Origin: Onthophagus taurus | Taxonomy: Eukaryota > Arthropoda > Insecta > Coleoptera > Scarabaeidae | Assembly: GCF_036711975.1 (NCBI RefSeq) | Contig: NC_091972.1 | Span: 2,981,001 to 3,045,000, forward strand | Length of the DNA stretch: 64,000 nucleotides | Direction: 5' to 3' | Shown here: piece by piece, positions 44,201 to 56,200 of the stretch | How positions within the stretch are numbered: the stretch's first letter is position 1 | Layout: every line of letters starts with the position of its first letter | Made by a program: the position numbers and the translations under genes | Notes under the pieces: generated by a model | The model's input: the letters and a program-made list of their open reading frames with translations, nothing else | Told to the model about the DNA's origin: nothing | The model's database searches: none

Positions 44201-47200
44201 TTATTTCAACATTTTTTTTCTCTATATTTTTCCAATCCAACCCAACAATTATTATACATCATTTTAAAGAAAAAGCTTTGAGCTTTAATTTAAAATAAGT
44301 TTCATTCCTTAATTTCAATAAATACAGCTTCCAGGAATTTTTAAATTAGCATCTTTTTTGACACTCTTAGGTTATACGAAAATGTATGTTTTATTTCAAC
44401 ATTTTTTTTCTCTATATTTTTCCAATCCAACCCAACAATTATTATACATCATTTTAAAAAGGAAGCTTTGAGCTTTAATTTAAAATAAGTCTCATTCTTT
44501 AATTTCAATAAATACGGGTTCCAGAAATTTTTAAATTAGCATCTTTTTTGACACTTAGGTTATACGAAAATGTTAGTTTTAACTCAATACTCTTTTTCTC
44601 AATATTTTTCTAATTCAACCCATCGATTATTATACATCAATTTAAAGAGAAAGCTTTAAGCTTCAATTTAAAATAAGTTTTATTTCTTAATTTCAATAAA
44701 CACGGTTTCCAGGAATTTTTGAATTACCATCTTTTTTGACACTTAGATTATGCGAAAATAGGGGGATTGCATATTTTGCTAAAATTGATTCCAAAGGCCT
44801 TTACTGAGTGTATTTTGATAGCATTTTAATTCTGTCACAGTTTCAAAATTTTTTACTTCTTGGGACACAAAGGGTTAATAGACTATGAATAAGAGTAAAC
44901 ATACAAATGATGAATTACACATAAGCTGGAACAAGCACTACTATCCCTGCAAAAAGTCGAGGCCCCTCACTTTAGAGATCGATATCTTCGCAACCGCTCC
45001 ATAAAAAAAATTGCGACAAAGTTTGTTGTAATCACTGAACATTTTTACGTAACATATGTTAATTTGAGTTAAATGAAAAAAGTACCCGATTTTTTACGGT
45101 ACCAGCAGCTTTGTCAACTTTGCGATTTTTTTTCTCGAAAACTATCGTACGAAAAATTTTTTTCAACAGGTGGTAGCCTGATGTGTTCTTAATGAGTGGC
45201 ATATTTTATTTTTTTTTATTTATTTTTTATCGGATACCGTTATCAGTTTTTCAAAGTTATGTGTGGTCTAATTTTTTTAGAGCGACTTAATCGAATTATA
45301 AATTAAAAAGAAACAGAAATAATCTCTGCCGGGAGAGGGGGGTTCCGCCCAATCGGAAAAGATGATGCGTTCCAGACAGTACGTCGCGCCTTTATCTTAC
45401 CTATATAAAGAAATAAGGCGCGACGTCCTGTCTAGGACGCACCATCTGTTCCGATTGGATACCCCGCATCCCCGTCACCCGCAGAGCTTATTTCTGTTCC
45501 TTTTTAATTTATAATTCCCTTAAATCGCTCTAAAAAATTAGAGAGGTAAAACAGTATCTGACAAACACAATTATTTGACACATTTTGCGAAGATATCGAT
45601 CTCTAAAGTGAGGGGCCTTGACTTTTTGCACCGATAGTAGAATGAAGAGACTTTCATAGACTACTGAGTAATAAAGCCTGTCAAAGGGCGAACCAAAGAC
45701 GAATCATGTTATAACGTTTACATATGAAAAGTGTACACCCTTCATAATGGTATGTAAAGAACAAGTATATAGGTAGTATAATCTATGGATGTGCCATTTT
45801 AGTTGCTAAATATTAATAATATTTCAACCGCAAAAACTTCTAGAAAGGACCCCCTTTAAAGTACATAGATCAAATCTGAAATAACTAAAACAGCGACTAG
45901 ATAAATTGCAAGCTTAGTTATTGAGAAATATTCATCGACTCTTATCACATTGTTAATACTATTCATAGTTTATTACAACAGATTTAAAGTTGTGCTGCTA
46001 AATGACAAAAAAATTCGTCAAAAAACATAGAATTTTTCGAAAACTGCTATTAAAAGTTGACTTTTGCGTAGTACTTAGCGACCGTCAAAACGATAGTTTT
46101 TTGTCAACAGGACGTAATAGTATATTAAAAAACAAGTTTCGTAAGACACGCTTGAAATGCACGAATTCAAGTTGAAAAACGAGTGGCGAAGCCACGAGTT
46201 TTTTAATGAATGAGTGCTTTAAGTCTTATGAAACGTGTTTTTTATGCTATTTTTTGTAATTCGCGTTTTTATACTTTTTTTTAACAAAAATAAAGTAAAT
46301 TTTGGCAATGTAGGGAACTAGGTATGTAGCAGTTGGTAACACCGGAACACTTGAAAAGAGAAACTTTGAATTGACAATTAGAAACTGTCAAAACACAAAA
46401 TGTATTCACCTGAAACAAAATGTTTGATGTACACCTCCCAAAATAAGAAAAATTGCTCAGAGTCAATGCCCTCATCATTGTGGACCTTGTATTTGATACT
46501 AAGAACGTGTTTAAACATCCATAGACAAAAATTGTCACATTGACAACTAGAAAAATTAATGACCCAATGTCACCAACTTGAACTGGTTCCATAAAATGTT
46601 ACTAGAATCTCATTACAGCATCGGATGCTGTAAAGAGTCTCATTACAGCACCCGTTTGAGTACTGTTATAGCTTCCATTACCGTAGCGAATTACAAAAAA
46701 GACTTAACAGTAGTCAAACGGGTGCTGTAATGAGACTTCTTACAGCATCCGATGCTGTAATGAGATTTTAGTAACATTTTATGGAACCAGTTCAAGTTGG
46801 TGACATTGGGTCATTAATTTTTCTAGTTGTCAATGTGACAATTTTTGTTTATGGTTGTTTAAACACGTTCTTAGCATCGAATACAAGGTCCACAATGATG
46901 AGGACATTGAACTCTGAGCAATTTCTCTTATTTTGGGAGGTGTACATGAAACATTTTTTTCAGGTGAATACATTTTGTGTTTTGACAGTATCTAATTGTC
47001 AATTCAAATTTCTATTTTCAAGTGTTACGGTGTTACCAACTGCTGCATACCTATTTCCCTACATTGTCAAAATTTATTTTATTTTTGTTAAAAAAAAGGG
47101 ATAAAAACGCGAATTACAAAAAATAGCATAAAAAACACGTTTCATAAGACTTAAAGCACTCATTCATTAAATTTATTTTATCATTTCATTTCATGTTTAA

Positions 47201-50200
47201 ATGCAAATTTATTACATTTGTTCAATATGTGAGGTTAAATCGATGTGACGTTAAGTTTTTGACATAACATTAAATAAATTCTAAATGTCATTATCCTGAA
47301 TTTGGTCTTTTTATTAATTTATAACTTTAGAATACGCAGTTTTCGAAAAAATGTTGTTTGATACACGACAGCGAAACTCTTTTGCATTCTCGAACGATTT
47401 CGCTATCTTGTATCAAAAATAACTATTAAGATAATATAAATATACATAGTAAATTTGAAATTAATTATTTAATTATTTTATAATCAATGATTTTTTAAAA
47501 GTTACAGCAAGCTGGTTATCGAAGTAATAGGCCTAGTCCGCAATCTTCCCCTGGATTAGGTGGTCATCATTCAGCACCTTGCAGTCCAGGAGCACCTAGT
47601 CCCTTATCCAACGACTATTCAATATTCTCCCCAGCCCAGTTACAACAACATTTTGAGCAATTCTCAATGGTGAGTGAACAATAAATTACTTTTTAGGTTT
47701 CTTTTTTGAATACACACTTTCACTCCTGTCACATTTCACCTCACGCGCCCATAATCCCCCCAAGAAAGAACGGTGTACATTTAGTCTGTTTTTTGTTTTT
47801 GTTGCGTGCAGGGAGTGGTGAGTAACTTTAGATACCAACAAATACAAAAACAAAACTTAAAGCCGAAACGCAAAATGATAAAAAAGAAACTATCGTTGTT
47901 GCTTTTGAATGTACACAGGACATTTACGCGTAAAATATTTTAATGTTCCGTTTTTTTAAATTTCAAACTCATTCATCACATCCAATCACGTACTTTTATT
48001 AGGTAAAGCCCTTGTTTTTTTTTCGGAATAAGTAAATTTAAGTTGGGTGTTTCGTTGCGCTGTTTAAACGAAACGGAGTTGTCTGTTGTGATCATTTCTG
48101 TTAATTTCAACGATTTCAACGGGGAGCTTATATGGTTTTTCTGATCAGGACTGGGCACAACTGGTCGCCAGCCTGATGGAATCGGGCTGCGCGTGGAGCG
48201 CTCAAGTGCAGGTGAACAGAGATCTTCCTCAGTCAGAGCCTTTTTTTTCCTTTTTACAATTTATTATTATTATAGACGTTCTAGGCACCGTTTCAGTTTC
48301 TCTCCTTTTCAGTTTTTGTAACATCTGTAGGCATTCAGGATTCTCCTGTACATACATCAGTTTCGTTAAACAGCTCAACCTGTTTTTCCTTTAATTTTTT
48401 GTCTATCGCAGCATGGCTAAATAATACTCGACCTTTTGCATAATGTTTTCTTATTATCAAAGTATCATGCTTTCAGAAGTATTTTTAAAACCATTACGCG
48501 TTATTGTAAATCGTGTTGAATTTGCATGCTACAAGTAATTAAAATAGATATTTTAATAATTCCATATTAAGTTCTGTTGTGCACGCTGAATGAAAAAAAT
48601 TGTTCTTTTATTATTATGTATGATCATTAAACAAATATATATTTTTAATATCTGTGGTGTAAAAAGTTTTTTATACGTTGTTTTAAATAGATGGACACAC
48701 CAGCGAATACGGTTTCATACGTGGATCAAACGCACGTGTCGCAGTCGCAACATCAGCAGCCATTTACGGACGTAACTGTTAGCGCGCCCATCGAACTGAC
48801 CAACGACGCCGGGTACTATAGTACTTCGCCACAATTTGTGTATCCTGCCACATCGCCGAGTTTACACACGACACCAAATACTCCAACAAGTATACCAGAT
48901 ATTATATTAACAGGTATTTATTAATCAATTTAGTTACTAAATACAAGTTATATTAAAAGTAATGTACTAAACGAAAATCCCATGTAAAGTATAGTGATTA
49001 TATCAAAGTCATGAACGTTATATTTAACGAGTTGAATGAAAAATTGTAGCTAGCAAGAATTTCTTGGTAGCCAAGGATCTGCCTTTGTTTCTGCCTTCCT
49101 TATGGTTTGGCATACATGATCCTCCTTGGTGAATATGTATCTGGTGCTTGATCCACATGGTTTTTCCAACAGTTGGTATAATTCTATCTGTGTGAAATTT
49201 AGGGGGCTCTTCTTATGATTAGGACGGATTATCCCCATAATTCATTCGGTCATTTCTTCTATAGGTCATATATTGCTCTTTGCATTTGAGTATTGGAAAA
49301 AAATAGAGCAATTTTTAATTTTTCTATATTTAATTTTAAATTTATGTTTTTCGTCAGGTTTTACATTACTATGGCAATGTGCATTATATAGTAATTGTTT
49401 ATCTGAAATTTGACAAAGATAGCTTTATTTTTATAGAAATTAAACAGAATTGCAAAAGTTGAGTTGGAAAAACACAATTTATAGGTAAATAACAGTTAAA
49501 TTGAATAAAAAGCAAAGATTTTTTAGTACTTTATACAATCTCCTTTATTATTATTGTAGATTTAATTCTGGTGACTGTGACGGCCAAGTCATCAAATTTA
49601 TTTTATTTTGTTTAAACCATTCCTTTACGACTTTAGATGTGACTTTCGTCGGCATAAGGTTTCGTAACATTTCTTAATATACAGGGTGTCTCAGAGAGAC
49701 CGGTCATTAGACGTTTCTGGGGTTCTGGCGAAAATAAAAATTTGAGAATTCAGACTTAAGTATTATCAATTACGAGCTCTTCGTCTAAAATATTTTCAAA
49801 TTTCTTGCACTTCCGGTTATACCGGAAGTCGCCACCAACTTTATTTTTTTAAATGGAACATCCTGTATATTTTTACATATTTGGATTTGTCTGTTTTCAA
49901 GGTTTATAAATAACTTTACTTTTTGCAATTTGATTCGGCCGTTCTCGAGTTATTCGATTTTTTCTAGAAAAATCTGCTCCAGCAGACATTTGTTCAAAAA
50001 ATCAGAGAACACTCGATTTTTGGGATATCAATTTAGGATTGAGAACATGCTTAAGCAACATGATGGAGTATGTTTTGGTGCCGAGAACTGCGGTCTAGAA
50101 CGTTTGATCACTTTACTACGGCACGTTAGGTTTTCAAAATTTGGAAGTACCATAACTTCATTTTTTTAAATGGCACCCCCCATATTTTATTTTTTAGTCG

Positions 50201-53200
50201 TCTTCGGTGTCTCATTCTACATCTTTTATATCCCATATGACCCATACCTAATATTAATAGTTTGGGAGATAATTAGGGTTTTTTGAAAAATGCACACATA
50301 TCATATGGATATTTAGCCTAGTGTGCCATGAAAAACAAACCTTCTCAATGAGTTCTTGTCAAAGACTCACTTGTTTACGTCACTTGATGCATGTGAGCGA
50401 ATAATTATCTGTTAGGTCCCTTAATATTAGCACTGAAACTAGTTAAAATCGATAACAATAACGAAAGTAATATTTACACAAATCAAGAAATTCTTAATTT
50501 ATTTTTTTTGCATGAAAAGCGCGACAAAGTTCGTAGTATGATTCCCAGATCTTCTTTGGCAGCTCGAATTGAGGTGTTGGGACTGGGCTCGAAATAAGCC
50601 AAGGCATTCACCTCTTCCGTTGCATTATCTACTACATATGTTGGTCAGTTTAACACGTGATTAATTCGTCCAAAATGCAAAAAATTTGCTTCTATTCCTC
50701 TAAATTTACCTTTTGTCATCGGAGATAAATGTAGATAATTTTCATTAAACATTCTGCAAGTTCTTTGTCGCACTTTTTGTGCACAAAAAATAAATTATGG
50801 ATTTCTTCATTTGTATAAACATTATTTACGTTATTAATATCCATTTTAACTGGTTTTAGACTCACAAGCATCAAACAACCTAAATTAGACTTTGACGTTT
50901 ATCAATAAGTCATTAAACATTTGTTTTCCATGGCACACTAGGTTAATATCCATATGATATGTGAGCATTTTTGAAAAAACCCTAATTATTTCTCAAACTA
51001 TTAATGTTAGGCATAGGACATATGGAATATAATAGATGTAAAATGAGACGCCGAAGACGACTAAGTAATAAAATATGGGGGGTGCCATTTAAAAAAATGA
51101 AGTTATGATAGTTCCAAATTTCGAAAAGTTAACGTGTCATAGTAAAGTGACCAAACGATCTAGACAGCCGTTCTTGGCACCAAAACATACTCCATCATGT
51201 TGTTTAAGCATGTTCTGAATCCTAAATTGATATCTCAAAAATCGAGTGTTCTATGATTTTTTGAACAAATGTCCGCTGGAGCAGATTTTTCTAGAAAAAA
51301 TCGAATAACTCGAGAACGGCCGAATCAAATTGTAAAAAGTAAAGTTATTTATAAACCTTCAAAACAGACAAATCCAAATATGTAAAATTATACAGGGTGT
51401 TCCATTTAAAAAAATAAGGTAGGTGGCGACTTCCGGTATAACCGGAAGTGCTAGAAATCTGAAAATATTTTAAACGAAGAGAACGTAATTGATAATACTT
51501 AAGTCTGAATTCTCAATTTTTTATTTTGGCCAGAACCACAGAAACGTCTAATGACCGGTCTCGCTGAGACACCCTGTATAATCATAAATCTATCCATTAA
51601 CCAGAGAAACATCCCCAAACCATCACAGAACCACCTCCATGTTTTAATGTTCACTGCATGTACTTAAAAGTCATCCTTTTTCCTATTGGACGCCTCACAT
51701 ATTACACTCCATCACTTTTAAATAAGTTAAACTTGGATTCATCACTAAACATTACCTTTTTCCATTCGTTGTATGTCCACTCTTGATGGGTGCGTGCAAA
51801 CAGCAGTCTTGCGGCATTTTTTTTTTTTTTTTTGATAAATGTGGTTTTTCGCTAGTCTTCGGGCAAATAGTTTATTTTCAATTAATCTATTGCGTATGTA
51901 CATGTTGATACCTCCAAGTTGTGTGTTTCTTGTAACTCAGCCTTAATTTTGGCTGAAGAATAAAATGGATATTTTTTAGCTGTTCTTATAATTATTCTAT
52001 TAACGCATCCATTGGTTTTTCTGGCACTTTTTCTTCAAGTCTGCAAGTCCCGTCTTACGATATTGTTTAATAATTCGCGATGCTACACATTTGTGTAAAG
52101 AGAACCTTTAAAATTTGAAAAAGAGAATTTTTAAAATCATTAATAATCATTTGTTTTACAGTTTTACAAACAGCTACACCACAAGGCATGTTTAAGACTG
52201 GTCTTATCGAATGTATCAAAAACTCTTTCTTATTTACCATATGTTTATATTTCTTAACAAAGTTGTTTTACTTTTTTCCAACCCAAGTTTTATAATTTTA
52301 TTTTATTTTTAATAAAATAAGGCTAGCTTTGTGAAATCGTCACTACATAAATGCTATATAATATACACTAGCATAGTAGTGTAAATCCTAAGGAAAAACT
52401 TTTTTCCAATACTGTATTTGACAGGGATTTAGTTCATGCCAGATTCAAGCCCAAAAGATTCAAAAAATAACCAGTTTCTGTAAAAGGCTACTGATACTAG
52501 GAAAATCGTTTGAAAGATTTTGCAGAGTTTTACATGGCATGTTCGTTTAGAATATTGTTTTTAATGTGCTCTGTATGTACAGGATGGTTCAAATTTGAAA
52601 TTGGCATATAACCCAAAAATTATACGAGTTGGAAAAGAGTAGGTGATTGTTTCTATACCGGGAATTTCATGTAACTCGCAATATATGAATGCAGTAACCT
52701 TAGTTACGAAATTATTAATAGTACAGGCATTAGGTAGTTTTGTAAAGGAAAACTTTTGCTTGCAAAAGGTGACTCTGAGTTTCCGTCATAAGAAACGCAC
52801 GGCTAAACCCGAATGTTTCTAGTTCTAGGTCAAGTGTTAGTTCTAGTTTTACACTAGCACTGTTACTATGTAAAACTAACACTATACCTAGAACTAGAAT
52901 TATTTGGGTTTAGCCGCACGTCTCTAAAGACGGCGAAACTCGAATGATTCTAGTTCTTGGTCTAGCGCTGCATAACAATTGACTTTAGCTGTCTAGTGTT
53001 AGTTCTAGTGCTAGTGTTAATCTAGTTTTATTTGTTATTCAGCGCTAGATTGTTGTATATTTTTATTGAGCTATGTTGTTCACCGTATTAATCCGCTATA
53101 TACCGAAGTTTACTGCAATATCAAATTCTATTACGCGTGTGAAGTTGGCCATAGATTTCAGTCATAGATTTTAAACTGAAAAAAATGCGTGGTCGGGGTA

Positions 53201-56200
53201 TTTAATCGAGCTAATTTCAACGGCATCGTATTCCTGGTGGCCTCTTGTTTTAGATTCGAAAAGAAAATTTTCCTAACAATTTCTTATATTCTAGAAAAAT
53301 CGATTTTCTTCAAACATAAGCAAATGTCGGCCTGTTCGGGGTTTCTAATCGATCCCATTTCAACGGCATTATACAGGGTGTCTCACGTAACTGGTTCGTT
53401 AGAACTTTTTCAGGTTCCACTATTCGTAGAGATTTGAAATTTTGGTAGCATGGGTTGTTCATTCGGAACTTTCGATCTAAAATATTTTCAAGATGGCCGC
53501 CACTTTTGGTCTACCGGAAGTAGACCATAACTTCGCTATTTTAAACGGAATGCTATAGTTTTTATTACACCGTTTAATTGTACGTAAAAAAGTAGGTTGA
53601 CTTTGATAAAAGTTATTGGTACCTAGCGTTTTTCGTTTTCGAGTTATTTTGGTTTTAAGCTTTTTTTGGTAAATTTCAACATGCTCTTTAAAACTTCATA
53701 TCTCAGCCAACGTTCATTCAAAAAAGATCTACGTTGGCACGATTACTCTTCAGATGTTGTCAAATAGATTGTCATTTGTTGTATCGGAGTATCTTATACA
53801 GGCTGGTCAAAAATTGAATTACTGTTTCTCCATATTCAATGGCGAGAAAGTCGAACATTTTAAATGGAACGCCCCATATTTTTTTAGCCTATCAGGAAGA
53901 GAATTTAATTCTCTACAAATTATCTATAAACATTCTCACACCTATTTATTGTAGTTTGCCTCATATTGCGAAATTTATTAAAACATGCACGAAATCCAGG
54001 TTTTTTATTAGAAAACTATGGATTTTTGACAGTTTTTGGTCCATGTTTGTATTATTGTTGTCATTAGTTACATTTGACGACGGGTGTAAGTCATTGAACA
54101 TCATGGTAAAAAAATCATGGTATTCCAACGCCGATAATTGAAATTTATTTTGTATTGATGGCGAATGTAATAAACTTTTGGACAGGACGTGTCGAACACT
54201 TAATGAGAGATGCCTAACAAACCTAACGCCCATCACAAGGAAAAATTTCAAAAAATTGATAAAGAATTTCTTAGTTTTGGATATATCGAGACCAAAAGAA
54301 ATCGCATATTTCCGGTCACCAGTGATGAAGACAACGAAATAAATATTTTACCGTGTTTTATTGCATTTCCAAATTCAATTTTATAACAAATTTATATTAT
54401 AAATTTATATTTTTATTGAAATCTAATTTTTATCATTAATTTTTTGTTTTAATAGTTTAATTTATTTGATCTTCTGTTTGCTATTTTTGGTAAGTAAAAA
54501 TAATAATATAAATAAATTAAACAAAAAACTGTCGAAATGCCTTCTAATAAAAATACAAACGGTTTCCTGCATTTCCTGCATGTTTTGATAAATTTACGAA
54601 TATGAGAGAAACTACAATAAATAGGTATAGGAATGTTTATAGATAAATTGTAGAGAATTAAATTCCCTTTCGTGTAGGCTACTAAAAAATGGGGTGTTCC
54701 ATTTAAAATTTTCGACTTTCTCCCCATTGAATATGGAGAAACGGTAATTCAATTTTTGACCAGTCTGTATAAGATACTCCGATACAACAAATGACAATCT
54801 ATTTGACAACACCTGAAGAGTAATCGTGCTAACGTAGATCTTTTTTGAATGAACGTTGGCTGAGATATGAAGTTTTAAAGAGCATGTTGAAATTTACCAA
54901 AAAAAGCTTAAAACCAAAATAACTCGAAAACGAAAAACGCTAGGTACCAATAACTTTTATAAAAGTCAACATATTTTTTTACGTACAATTAAAAGGTGTA
55001 ATAAAAACTATAGCATTCCATTTAAAATAACGAAGTTATGGTCTACTTCCGGTAGACCGGAAGTGGCAGCCATCTTGAAAATATTTTAGATCGAAAGATC
55101 CGACTGAACAATCCATACTACCAAAATTTCAAAACTGTAGGAATACTGGAACCTAAAAAAGTTCTAACGAACCAGTTACGTGAGACACCCTGTATTCCTG
55201 ATCGTTTCTTGCTTCAGAATCAAAAAGAAAATTTTTCTAACCATTTCTTATATTCCGGGAAAATCGTTTTTTTTTTTGCAAACCATCGCAAATTTTAGCC
55301 TGTTTGGGGTTCTTAATCGATTTAATTTCAACGGCATCGTATTCCTGGTCGCGTCTTGCTTCAAATTCAAAAAGAAAATTTTCCTAACCATTTTTTATAT
55401 TCCGGAAAAATCGATTTTCTTCAAATATAAGTAAATGTCGGCCTGTTGTGGGTTTCTAATCGATCCCATTTCAACGGCATTATTTCCTGGTCGCTTCTTG
55501 CTTCAGAATCAAAAAGAAAATTTTCCTAACCATTTCTTATATTCCGGGAAAAACCTTTTTTTTTTGCAAACCACCGCAAATTTTAGCCTGTTTGGGGTTC
55601 TTAATCGATTTAATTTCAACGGCATCGTATTCCTGGTCGCCTCTTGCTTCAAATTCAAAAAGAAAATTTCCCTAACCATTTCTTATATTCCGGAAAAATC
55701 GATTTTCTTCAAACATAAGCAAATTTTAGCCTGTTTGGGGTTCTTAATTGATCCCATTTCAACGACATTATATTCCTGGTCGCTTCCTGCTTCAGAATCA
55801 AAAAGAAAATTTTCCTAACCATTTCTTATATTCCGGGAAAATCGTTTTTTTTTGCAAAGGATCGTAAATTTTACCCTATTTGGGGTTCTTAATCGATCCC
55901 ATTTCAACGACATTATATTCCTGGTCGCTTCTTGCTTCAGAATCAAAAAGAAAATTTTCCTAACCATTTCTTATATTCCGGAAAAATCGATTTTCTTCAA
56001 ACATAAGCAAATTTTAGCCTGTTTGGGGTTCTTAATCGATCCCATTTTAACGACATTATATTCCTGGTCGCTTCTTGCTTCAGAATCAAAAAGAAAATTT
56101 TCCTAACCATTTCTTATATTCCGGGAAAATCGTTTTTTTTTTGAAAACCATCGCAAATTTTAGCCTGTTTGGGGTTCTTAATCGATCTAATTTCAACGGT

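Larger units (their letters stand above)
46000..47410. mobile_element. Large palindrome whose two arms carry the same open reading frame
   Basis: The arms mirror about 46675. The sharpest part runs from TAATGAATGAGTGCTTTAAG (46203) to its complement near 47168. Weaker mirror similarity extends out to about 46018 and 47370 (TTTTCGAAAACTGC). Near the centre lies GCATCGGATGCTGTAA with TCTCATTACAGCA repeats. A separate small hairpin ACGAGTGGCGAAGCCACGAG sits at 46178. Each arm holds a frame beginning [20 protein letters not shown]. Confidence 0.8.
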
